From assembly GCA_026169375.1 (NCBI GenBank), contig JAPFCR010000007.1:1-35662 (forward strand): DNA of 35,662 nt, in the 5' to 3' direction. The notes below the pieces were generated by a model. The model saw nothing but the letters and a program-made list of their open reading frames with translations. It had not been told where the DNA came from and did not search any database. The position numbers and the translations under genes are program-made. Position 1 is the stretch's first letter; each line of letters begins with the position of its first letter. Below, piece after piece: positions 7,856 through 15,431 of the stretch. This DNA is from Sporosarcina sp. GTDB taxonomy: Bacteria; Bacillota; Bacilli; Bacillales_A; Planococcaceae.

Positions 7856-9133
7856 TCATTCAAAAAAGTTATTGAATAGTTTCTTTGCTTTAGAGATAAT
7901 ACTTGTTTTATCTTGTTGCTGTTCCTGGCTTCTAGTTTGGTGCTGCATTGGAGCGTGGTCCTGATTTGTACGTACGGATGGGTCATTAGAAACGAGACCG
8001 AAAAAATCATCTTGTTCATACGCATATTGGATTAAGCCAACTGCCGTTGTATACATTGGTTCTCTCACACCAATATGTTCAGGTATATGAATTCGAACTC
8101 TCGTTTTCAATACATGACGCGCGAGAGGAAGCATTCCGTCAATTTTTGTAATCCCACCTGTTAAAACGATGCCACCTGGTAAGTCTCTTATGCCCATCTC
8201 ATAAAACTCACCTAATATTAATTCAAATAACTCTTCTAAGCGAACGCCTATGATTTCAGAGATATAACGTTGACTATACTGCTCTTTTGTATCCGCACCA
8301 ATTATTGGCACTTCAAACAAATGATCATCTGAAGCATCATCGTAAAATGCATGTCCAAATTTATGTTTAATTTTTCTAGCATTCTCGGTAGGTGTTTTAA
8401 GAACGATTGATAAATCCTTTGTCACATGATCGCCACCAATTGGCAATACGCTCGTTGTGAGAAGACGATTTTCACCAAAAAGAGAAATCGTCGTTGACCC
8501 CCCACCAATATCAATATAAGCTGTTCCGTGATTCTTTTCATCTTCAGATAAGGCAAATGTTCCTGCCGCAAGTGGTTGTAAATAAATTTCCCTAATCGTT
8601 AAACCTGCTCGTTCAACACATCGCAATATATTATGTACCACTGTTTTAGGCGTCGTAATTAATGTTCCATCCATTTCTAAACGAACACCAATCATGCCGC
8701 GTGGGTCAGTAATCTCATCATAATCGTCAACAATGAATTGTTTCGTCACAAGATTAACAATCTCCCGCTCTGGGGAAACAGAAGTCACTTGCGCTGATTC
8801 CATTACCCGGTATAATTCCTCATCTGTAATTTCCCGGTCCTCTGAGTTAATGGCAACAATTCCTTTAACATCTTGCAATTGGGCACCATTTGCAGGTATC
8901 CCTAGCACAACCTCTTGAATTTCCATCCCAGTCATTCGTTCAGCCTGTTCAACCGCACTTTGAATGGATTCAACAGTTGCATCTATATCAATAATTGTTC
9001 CTTTACGAATCCCTTTAGATTGCACATTTCCGACTCCGATTACGTGGAGATTTTCAGCATCCACTTCTCCTATTAACACTTTAATCGATGATGACCCAAT
9101 GTCTAATGAAACATATAATTCTGATTGGCTCAA
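7856..9133 (-). CDS. ftsA: Cell division protein FtsA
   Basis: The 425-residue protein is an actin-like ATPase. It has the phosphate-1 motif VSLDIGSSSIKVLIGE near the start, the FtsA 1C domain at about 84-165, and YIDIGGGSTTISLF (phosphate 2) near 205. It ends in the amphipathic membrane-targeting helix ISKAKKLFNNFFE. FtsA anchors FtsZ to the membrane and recruits later divisome proteins. The start codon is TTG at 9133, supported by GGAGG nine bases upstream and by alignment of the first residues with known FtsA. A sigma-H-like promoter lies just upstream. ftsZ follows directly, forming a two-gene operon that can be expressed apart from the upstream wall genes. Confidence 0.97.
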   Translation of the reverse strand: MSQSELYVSLDIGSSSIKVLIGEVDAENLHVIGVGNVQSKGIRKGTIIDIDATVESIQSAVEQAERMTGMEIQEVVLGIPANGAQLQDVKGIVAINSEDREITDEELYRVMESAQVTSVSPEREIVNLVTKQFIVDDYDEITDPRGMIGVRLEMDGTLITTPKTVVHNILRCVERAGLTIREIYLQPLAAGTFALSEDEKNHGTAYIDIGGGSTTISLFGENRLLTTSVLPIGGDHVTKDLSIVLKTPTENARKIKHKFGHAFYDDASDDHLFEVPIIGADTKEQYSQRYISEIIGVRLEELFELILGEFYEMGIRDLPGGIVLTGGITKIDGMLPLARHVLKTRVRIHIPEHIGVREPMYTTAVGLIQYAYEQDDFFGLVSNDPSVRTNQDHAPMQHQTRSQEQQQDKTSIISKAKKLFNNFFE

Positions 9134-9200
9134 TGACTGACACCTCCCAATTCAACTCTTACTCCATTCTATTCGATTATAACCATATTGTCTAAATATT

Positions 9201-9229
9201 ATTTTCGACATTAAATAGTATATTCCTTT
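9201..9229 (-). promoter_or_regulatory. Sigma-H-like promoter with Spo0A box upstream of ftsA-ftsZ
   Basis: On the minus strand AAAGGAATA (9221-9229) fits the sigma-H -35 pattern RNAGGAWWW. After 11 bases, GTCGAAAAT (9201-9209) fits the -10 pattern RNNGAATWW with one mismatch. The perfect 0A box TGTCGAA (9204-9210) overlaps this -10. A TATAAT (9176-9181) further down could serve a sigma-A promoter but has no clear -35. In B. subtilis ftsAZ has a sigma-H promoter used at sporulation onset. Confidence 0.6.
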
Positions 9230-9241
9230 AATTTGTATTAT

Positions 9242-9598
9242 TCATTCCTGATTCTTTTTCCTATTCGCCCATTTAGTGAGTAATATTCGACGGATAATCG
9301 CAATGTTTTGAAACAACCGAATCCCAAATGCGAATATCGCTGCAAGATATAAATCGAGTCCTAGATGAACTCCTAAAAAAGCTAACCCAATTGCTAAGAC
9401 TATATTAAAGAAAAAGCCTGTTATGAAAATTTTATCATCATAGACTTGTTGTAAGCTTGCACGCATACCCCCAAATAATGAGTCCAGCGCTGCCAAAATA
9501 GCAATGGATAAGTAGTTGCTATAAATTTGTGGAATTTGAATATCTGACAGAAGACCTAATGTCACACCAAGTATGAGACCAAGTAAGGGTAGCCACAT
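9242..9598 (-). CDS. sbp: Small basic membrane protein Sbp
   Basis: This 118-residue protein of the DUF1290/Sbp family has three to four hydrophobic helices. The conserved core is LAALDSLFGGMRASLQQVYDD followed by FITGFFFNIVLAIGLAFLGVHLGLDLYLAAIFAFGIRLFQNIAIIRRILL. The C-terminus is basic. Its function is unknown; the gene is nearly always found just before ftsA. The ATG at 9598 is seven bases from AAAGGGG and is preferred to the ATG one codon upstream, which overlaps the ylxX stop by one base (TAATG). Either start implies translational coupling to ylxX. Confidence 0.93.
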   Translation of the reverse strand: MWLPLLGLILGVTLGLLSDIQIPQIYSNYLSIAILAALDSLFGGMRASLQQVYDDKIFITGFFFNIVLAIGLAFLGVHLGLDLYLAAIFAFGIRLFQNIAIIRRILLTKWANRKKNQE

Positions 9599-9600
9599 CA

Positions 9601-10314
9601 TTATTCCCCTTTCGGTAATTCTTTTAAGTATAGGTTATTGATCTTTTCTTTCCAACCTTTAACTTCTACTCTTTCCATCGGCATACCAATTTTTAATAAT
9701 AAATCATCTAAATAAAAATCATCATGAATTAAAGATGCATGCAATCCATTATAAGCTTTTTCACTATCTTCAATAGTATCAGTTACAACCTTTATGAGAA
9801 AAGGGGGGGACGCAACATTCAATCCATTGACCGTTGTATAACCGTTAATATCACGAATTGAACTTAGAGAAGTATAGCGTTTTCCATCGATTTCAAGTGC
9901 TTGCCATTCCACACGATTTAACTCATTCACAAATCGGGTGAGTAGATCTGGAGAGATATCCGAAATTTCTGCTCCAATTGCAATACTTTCTGGTGATGGA
10001 TTCACTTCAATAATAAGCCCTGGTCCAACTATATCAGTCATTCCTGCCTGCTTCCGCAAATCTTCTACAGTATCCTGAAGTGCAGTTTCAGCATTTTCTT
10101 CATTTAATGATTGATACGTTTGAATTGTTTTATCCAAATTTCGGATTTCATTAAGTAAGTCAGAATGCATTTTTTGTTCATTTGATAATTCAAATCTAAT
10201 TGCCCACATATCTCGCGTGTCTCTTTCAGCTGGTTTTTGAACAGTGTTATATTGAATGGCGACTAGAAAACCAATGATGAGCAAAACAATCGTAAATTTC
10301 AGTTGATGTCGCAT
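9601..10314 (-). CDS. ylxX: DUF881 protein YlxX
   Basis: The 237-residue protein has one N-terminal transmembrane helix (about 7-23), a coiled-coil stretch (about 40-85) and an extracytoplasmic DUF881 domain. The domain includes the GPGLIIEVNPS strand near 97 and the NELNRVEWQALEIDGKRYT region near 131. It is one of two adjacent DUF881 paralogues, as in B. subtilis ylxW-ylxX. The role is unknown; location between divIB and sbp suggests a link to division or wall synthesis. GGGAGG lies eight bases before the ATG. Its stop overlaps the sbp start region. Confidence 0.9.
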   Translation of the reverse strand: MRHQLKFTIVLLIIGFLVAIQYNTVQKPAERDTRDMWAIRFELSNEQKMHSDLLNEIRNLDKTIQTYQSLNEENAETALQDTVEDLRKQAGMTDIVGPGLIIEVNPSPESIAIGAEISDISPDLLTRFVNELNRVEWQALEIDGKRYTSLSSIRDINGYTTVNGLNVASPPFLIKVVTDTIEDSEKAYNGLHASLIHDDFYLDDLLLKIGMPMERVEVKGWKEKINNLYLKELPKGE

Positions 10315-10328
10315 TTGCTCAGCCTCCC

Positions 10329-11045
10329 TTATTCTTCACTTTCCTCACCCAATGCAGGAAACTGGAGATTCTTAACTTGTTCTGTCGTCACCACAATATT
10401 ATCTAATAAAAGCCTGTCGACAACGCCACCTTTTAAATGAAGGGATTCATGTAAAATATCCATATCTCCTATTGCTTCAACAACAAAGGGGGCTGGAAAT
10501 GTTTTATCATCAATTGTGATGACAGGGCCTGTACATTTTATATACGAATTTTCCGTAATTCTTTGGCCATTAATCGCAATCCCTTGAGCGCCAGCAATCT
10601 TCAATTCATTCATAACTTTAAATATGTGACTCTCATGAACGATATAATCATTTGGGTTTTGTTCCACTGGATCATACTCTGCATCTGATAATGTGACTCT
10701 TAAACCTTGTCCTTTCGTAGGGACTATACCAAGCAACAAACGCAATTCTTTAGCTTCTTCTACTAAATGAACATGCTCCTCTTCTTGCGTTGAGAATGAC
10801 TGCTCATACGCGCGTACATCTTCTCGTTTGACGCTAATTTCATCGGAAAGTTCCCGGTTCTTTTCTTGTTGGGTAATTAACTTTTCACGGTAAGTTTCTT
10901 CTGCTTCAAAGGTTGAAGGGGCAACTTGTTCTTGCTTTGAAGTTTTCTCGAATGTGCGATAAGAGAAGGCGAGTATAAAGCCAATAACGAGGAAGACAAA
11001 AGAAAATAAAATTGGTCTTTTTCTCGTTGCAAAAAACTTATTCAT
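10329..11045 (-). CDS. ylxW: DUF881 protein YlxW
   Basis: From ATG 11045 the protein has 238 residues; a longer reading frame adds ten Arg/Lys-rich residues but has no ribosome site. There is one transmembrane helix (about 10-30), a coiled coil (about 45-100) and a DUF881 domain with GQGLRVTLSD near 120 and KIAGAQGIAINGQRIT near 155. It is paralogous to the next gene. The GGAGGAGG ribosome site lies nine bases upstream, inside the codons of the acidic DivIB tail, and the two genes overlap by eight bases. Function is unknown; the pair is restricted to this division cluster. Confidence 0.9.
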   Translation of the reverse strand: MNKFFATRKRPILFSFVFLVIGFILAFSYRTFEKTSKQEQVAPSTFEAEETYREKLITQQEKNRELSDEISVKREDVRAYEQSFSTQEEEHVHLVEEAKELRLLLGIVPTKGQGLRVTLSDAEYDPVEQNPNDYIVHESHIFKVMNELKIAGAQGIAINGQRITENSYIKCTGPVITIDDKTFPAPFVVEAIGDMDILHESLHLKGGVVDRLLLDNIVVTTEQVKNLQFPALGEESEE

Positions 11046-11832
11046 TTTCTTCTTCCTCCTCCGCATCCACCTCATCCTCTACTACACCATAAACTTGACT
11101 ATAAGGTGTAAAAAATGTGCCCACTTCCATATCGATTACACCTTTTTCTTCTCCATTTAATTGTGCTACAATTTCTGAGTAATAGATCATTTTATCTGCA
11201 AAGGTTGGAATTAACGCTTTGACTTCATACCCATCATCCATATAAACCGTGACTGTATCGGGATTATCTTTTGTACCAGTATAAATGATTTCAGAAATTA
11301 ATTGATATGCATTATTTTCCATGTTTTTTAATTGTGTTGTCATTCGACTTTGCTGATCACGATCTGTAAAACCATTTAAAATAGGCGCATCTTCTTCTAT
11401 AACTAGCTTTTCTGGTTTAAAAACATCGCCATTTTCAAGTAATAAACCGTAGCGATCGTCCACTTCTATGTAAGCAATCGGTCCCCATTCTGTGATTGTA
11501 AATTCTACATCCCGAAACCATTTTCTCGAAACATCGACTTCTTGGACGCCTTCAACATTTTCAAGATGGGTTTTCACGTTGTTTTTTGTGAATCCCCATA
11601 ACCCGTCTCCTACATGCAATTTACTTTCCTCTATGTAAAAAGACTCATCATGAATCTGTGCACCCTTAACTTTTATCGTGTCAATTTTACTGAGCGGTGA
11701 TTGAAAGTAAAGAACCAAAAGAAGGGCGATCACAAATACCCCCACTATGAAAAAGAATTTCTGGTTTGCTCTTCTGCGTCTTTTTTCACGCATGGACGGA
11801 ATTCTTTCTTCTATATCAATCACTTTTGTCAT
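11038..11832 (-). CDS. divIB: Divisome protein DivIB/FtsQ
   Basis: The 264-residue protein has a basic cytoplasmic start (MREKRRRRANQK), one transmembrane helix (about 26-46) and an outside POTRA domain. The POTRA domain begins at IDTIKVKGAQIHDES and includes VEGVQEVDVSRKWFRDVEFTITEW. A beta domain follows to about 245, then a very acidic tail of mostly Glu. DivIB forms a complex with FtsL and DivIC that stabilises the divisome and regulates septal peptidoglycan synthesis. AAAGGAGG precedes the ATG. In B. subtilis murG and murB lie just upstream; both are missing here and divIB follows spoVE by only 28 bases. Confidence 0.94.
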   Translation of the reverse strand: MTKVIDIEERIPSMREKRRRRANQKFFFIVGVFVIALLLVLYFQSPLSKIDTIKVKGAQIHDESFYIEESKLHVGDGLWGFTKNNVKTHLENVEGVQEVDVSRKWFRDVEFTITEWGPIAYIEVDDRYGLLLENGDVFKPEKLVIEEDAPILNGFTDRDQQSRMTTQLKNMENNAYQLISEIIYTGTKDNPDTVTVYMDDGYEVKALIPTFADKMIYYSEIVAQLNGEEKGVIDMEVGTFFTPYSQVYGVVEDEVDAEEEEENE

Positions 11833-11860
11833 AATCGCTCCTCCTTTCTAATTCTTTACT

Positions 11861-12955
11861 TTAATGGGCTCTCATTCGCGTCATAAAGTGTAAGATGACG
11901 CCAATTGCAATCCATGTGGTCAAGAGTGAAGATCCACCATAACTAATAAAAGGTAGGGTGACACCAGTTACAGGTAATAACCCTGATACGACTCCTACAT
12001 TTAAAAACGTTTGGAAGAAAATCATTGCACTCATGCCGGATACAATGAGCATGGAAAAATAATCTTCTGAGCGTACTGCAATGCCGAATGTAGCAACTAA
12101 AAAAACAACGAATAATAAAACAATAATTGTCGCACCTATAAAACCTGACTCCTCAGCAATAATCGAGAAGATAAAATCATTTTGTGGTTCTGGCAAATAT
12201 AAATACTTCTGACGACTATTCCCATAACCATGACCGAACAGTCCTCCGGGTGCAATCGCAAACAATGATTGAATCCCTTGGAATCCAGCGCCGAGTGGAT
12301 CATTCCATGGATCGATATAAGACTTAATCCGATCAAGCCGATAAGGTGCTGCTACAATAAGCCCGATGAAAGCGCCGACTCCTGCGATGCCAATCATTGT
12401 AAAAAAACGCAATGAATAGCCAGCAATAAACAGGACGATAAACGCCGAGATGATTAAAATGACTGTAGAGCCTAAGTCTGGCTGCAACATAATTAAAATA
12501 GATGGCAATAATATAATCCAAAGATGTTGCCACCGAACAGTTTGCTTACTTGAAGATGATTTCACCAAACTGCTCGCTAGTTTTCCAATGACTGCAACCT
12601 TGACAAACTCAGCTGGTTGTAAACTTAATGGCCCAAGCATAATCCAACTTTGGGAACCATTTCGTACTGCACCAATTCCTGGGATTTTCACCGCAATGAG
12701 TGAAGCAATCGCGATATAGTAAAAAACTGTCCACATTTTTTGATTAGACGTTAGTGGACTTTTCATGATGAATAACGCAACTGCAATTGAAACAATCATG
12801 TAAAGGCTTTGCTTTATAATAAAAGGAGATGAATCAGCATAATGAACCGTTCCCCAATAAGAACCTGCTGAATGCACAAAAGCTAAACCTATGCATGACA
12901 ATGCGAGTGCCGAAACGACAAATGCGATTTTCAGCTTATCTTCCAGTGAATGCAT
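11861..12955 (-). CDS. spoVE: SEDS glycosyltransferase SpoVE/FtsW
   Basis: The 364-residue integral membrane protein has about ten helices and belongs to the SEDS family (FtsW/RodA/SpoVE). Signature segments are QSWIMLGPLSLQPAEFVK near 105, the large outside loop with YIDPWNDPLGAGFQGIQSL and GGLFGHGYGNSRQKYLYLPEP, and NDFIFSIIAEESG with the conserved Asp. SEDS proteins polymerise lipid II into glycan strands and pair with a class B PBP. Its place between murD and divIB and its length match B. subtilis SpoVE (cortex synthesis). However, I cannot exclude that it serves as the vegetative FtsW too. It pairs naturally with SpoVD, encoded upstream. Confidence 0.88.
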   Translation of the reverse strand: MHSLEDKLKIAFVVSALALSCIGLAFVHSAGSYWGTVHYADSSPFIIKQSLYMIVSIAVALFIMKSPLTSNQKMWTVFYYIAIASLIAVKIPGIGAVRNGSQSWIMLGPLSLQPAEFVKVAVIGKLASSLVKSSSSKQTVRWQHLWIILLPSILIMLQPDLGSTVILIISAFIVLFIAGYSLRFFTMIGIAGVGAFIGLIVAAPYRLDRIKSYIDPWNDPLGAGFQGIQSLFAIAPGGLFGHGYGNSRQKYLYLPEPQNDFIFSIIAEESGFIGATIIVLLFVVFLVATFGIAVRSEDYFSMLIVSGMSAMIFFQTFLNVGVVSGLLPVTGVTLPFISYGGSSLLTTWIAIGVILHFMTRMRAH

Positions 12956-12991
12956 CCTTCCGCTATCATGTTTTTCTGTGAATAATCATAA

Positions 12992-14341
12992 TTAAAGAGC
13001 TGTCACCGCATTAATAAAACGGTCTCCACGCACTTCAAAACTTGCATACTCATCCCAACTTGCGCTTGCTGGGGATAATAAAATAACGTCATCTTCTACA
13101 GAAAATTGGTACGCGAGACGAGTTGCCTCTTCCATTGTTGTAGCCAATTCAACTGACTTAACACCACATGACTTTGCAAACTCACTAAATCTCTCTTTTG
13201 TTTCACCAATTGCAACCACTGCTTTTACACCCGTCATGTATGGTCTTAATTCCTCAAATGAATGCCCACGATCTAAACCACCCGCGACCAATACAATTGG
13301 GCTTTCAAATGCGGTGAGTGCACTTTTAGTTGCTAACGTATTCGTTGCTTTCGAATCATTATAAAACTTTCTCCCCGTTAATTCTTTCACAAACTGCATT
13401 CGATGCTTTACCCCAGCAAAAGAATTTAAAACATCAACAATTGCTGACTTCTCACATTCCAGTAAAATAGCAGCAGCTACTGCACATAAAATATTCTCTA
13501 AATTATGTTTTCCTGGTAACTTTATTACGGAACGATTAATAAAAGGTTCCCCATTCCAGTATATTTGCTGAGCATCTGCTGATATACCTGTATCTTTCTT
13601 TCCATTTGTTGAAAATGGAATTTTATGGGCTCTGGACTGCAACGCAATTTCTTCCACTTGCTTTTGATCTGCGTTATATATGAAATAATCTTCCGCTGTT
13701 TGATGGGCAGTAATTTGTGCTTTCGCTTTACGGTAAGATTCAATATCACCGTGATAATCCAGATGCGCTTCATATAAGTTTGTTAAAATTGATATATTTG
13801 GTCGAAAGTTCTCCGTGCCCATTAACTGAAATGATGAAGCTTCTAATACAATGATTTGATTTTCAGTTGCTTCTTCGGCAACGGTACACGCAACCGTTCC
13901 AATATTTCCTGCAATGAGCGGATTTTCCCCGCCAATATTTAACATATGATAAAGCAATGTAGTCGTTGTTGTTTTTCCATTTGAACCTGTAATTCCAACA
14001 ATTGGCGCTTCACTTATTTCATAAGCAATTTCAATTTCTGTCCAGATTGGTAGCTTTTTTTCGGTTGCTTGTTGGATTATGGGATTTGAATAAGGGATAC
14101 CAGGATTTTTCACGAGTAAATCAAATTCTTCATTTAATAAATCTTCGGGATGACTCCCACAAATAACCTGGACGCCTTCCTTTATTAAAAGTTCTGCTTC
14201 CTGATTGTTTTCTAGGGGGGAAGCATCATTGACAGTAACTTCAGCACCTACGGAATGAAGAAACTTTGCAGCCGCATAGCCACTCTTCGCTAAACCGAGT
14301 ACTAAAACCTTCTTACCTTTAAATTGTTCTGTGTTTTTCAT
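12992..14341 (-). CDS. murD: UDP-N-acetylmuramoyl-L-alanine--D-glutamate ligase MurD
   Basis: The 449-residue protein adds D-Glu to UDP-MurNAc-L-Ala using ATP in the cytoplasm. The N-terminal Rossmann-like domain (VLVLGLAKSGYAAAKFL) binds the UDP substrate. The central ATPase domain has the P-loop GITGSNGKTTT at about 117-127, and the C-terminal domain contains KFYNDSKATN and VLVAGGLDRGHSFEEL. It starts one base after the mraY stop, and its ribosome site GGAGG lies inside the last codons of mraY, so the two are coupled. The full length is usual for the family. Confidence 0.97.
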   Translation of the reverse strand: MKNTEQFKGKKVLVLGLAKSGYAAAKFLHSVGAEVTVNDASPLENNQEAELLIKEGVQVICGSHPEDLLNEEFDLLVKNPGIPYSNPIIQQATEKKLPIWTEIEIAYEISEAPIVGITGSNGKTTTTTLLYHMLNIGGENPLIAGNIGTVACTVAEEATENQIIVLEASSFQLMGTENFRPNISILTNLYEAHLDYHGDIESYRKAKAQITAHQTAEDYFIYNADQKQVEEIALQSRAHKIPFSTNGKKDTGISADAQQIYWNGEPFINRSVIKLPGKHNLENILCAVAAAILLECEKSAIVDVLNSFAGVKHRMQFVKELTGRKFYNDSKATNTLATKSALTAFESPIVLVAGGLDRGHSFEELRPYMTGVKAVVAIGETKERFSEFAKSCGVKSVELATTMEEATRLAYQFSVEDDVILLSPASASWDEYASFEVRGDRFINAVTAL

Positions 14342-14342
14342 C

Positions 14343-15314
14343 TTACATAACCTCCATTAGAACAGGAACAAGTACAGCTACCAGTGCGATGCCCCAAAAA
14401 ACAAGAACCACTTTCCACTCAGACCAACCTGACAACTCAAAATGGTGATGGATTGGACTCATTTTAAATACACGTTTTCCTGTCAGTTTAAAACTAATCA
14501 CTTGAATAATAACCGATAAAGTTTCTACAACAAAAACAATTCCAATGATCAATAATAATAACTCTTGCTTGATTAGAATCGAAATCATTGCCAGTACTCC
14601 ACCGAGTGCTAGGGAGCCTGTATCGCCCATAAAAACTCTCGCTGGTTTCATATTGAAAATTAGAAATCCCAGCATTGCCCCCGCTACCACAAAAGCAAAC
14701 AGCGCGATATCATCTTGACCGTACTGCAATGCAAATACAGCAAATCCACTAAAGGCAATTGTAGAAATACCCGCTACGAGTCCATCCAATCCATCCGTTA
14801 TATTGACTGCATTCGAAAATCCGACGAGCCAAAAAATAAGGAATCCAACATAAAAAATACCTAAATCGATTTTAAAGTCGAACAATGGCAATGCCACCGT
14901 TGTTTCAAATGGTCCCATTTTAAGTAAAAAGAATGCAAGAATTGCAACAATAATTTGACCCATCAATTTTTGTAACGAAGTTAATCCTAAATTTCTCTTT
15001 AAGACAACAATAATAAAATCATCGATAAAGCCGATAATTCCAAAACCAATTAGCACGATTAATAAAACGATTGTTTGCGTCGTCATTACATCGAATATGT
15101 ATGAAAGTATGAGCGTCGTGATAACGATTGAAGTTAAAAAAATAAGCCCACCCATTGTTGGTGTTCCTGCTTTTTTCAAATGGGCTTTCGGTCCTTCTTC
15201 TCGTATACTTTGCCCAAATTTCATACGTCTAAGTACGGGGATAATTACATATCCAGCAATTGCTGTAACCGCAAAAGCGACGGCAATCACTGTCATTGTC
15301 ATAGCTAGTGTCAT
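14343..15314 (-). CDS. mraY: Phospho-MurNAc-pentapeptide transferase MraY
   Basis: The 323-residue integral membrane enzyme has about ten helices. It transfers phospho-MurNAc-pentapeptide to undecaprenyl phosphate, making lipid I. Key motifs are visible: KAGTPTMGG in the first loop, GFIDDFIIVV (aspartate pair), NAVNITDGLDGLVAG, FMGDTGSLALGG and the SPIHHHFELSGWSE histidine motif near the end. AAGGAG lies eight bases before the ATG. In B. subtilis murE lies between spoVD and mraY; here there is only a 117-base gap containing a hairpin. Confidence 0.97.
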   Translation of the reverse strand: MTLAMTMTVIAVAFAVTAIAGYVIIPVLRRMKFGQSIREEGPKAHLKKAGTPTMGGLIFLTSIVITTLILSYIFDVMTTQTIVLLIVLIGFGIIGFIDDFIIVVLKRNLGLTSLQKLMGQIIVAILAFFLLKMGPFETTVALPLFDFKIDLGIFYVGFLIFWLVGFSNAVNITDGLDGLVAGISTIAFSGFAVFALQYGQDDIALFAFVVAGAMLGFLIFNMKPARVFMGDTGSLALGGVLAMISILIKQELLLLIIGIVFVVETLSVIIQVISFKLTGKRVFKMSPIHHHFELSGWSEWKVVLVFWGIALVAVLVPVLMEVM

Positions 15315-15394
15315 GATTCGATCTCCTTCTATCTTCTGAAAGCAACTCTCAAACTTGCTTCAACTTCACCTTTAATCTTTTTATAAAAAGGAAA

Positions 15395-15427
15395 AGTGGT
15401 CATCATTTTTATGTGTAGATGACCGCT
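15395..15427 (-). terminator. Intra-cluster hairpin between spoVD and mraY
   Basis: AGTGGTCATC (15395-15404) and GATGACCGCT (15418-15427) pair with one imperfect position around a 13-base loop. On the minus strand TTTTCC and then TTTTTA follow. This resembles a weak or partial terminator. It occupies the place where murE stands in Bacillus. Confidence 0.4.
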
Positions 15428-15431
15428 CTTT

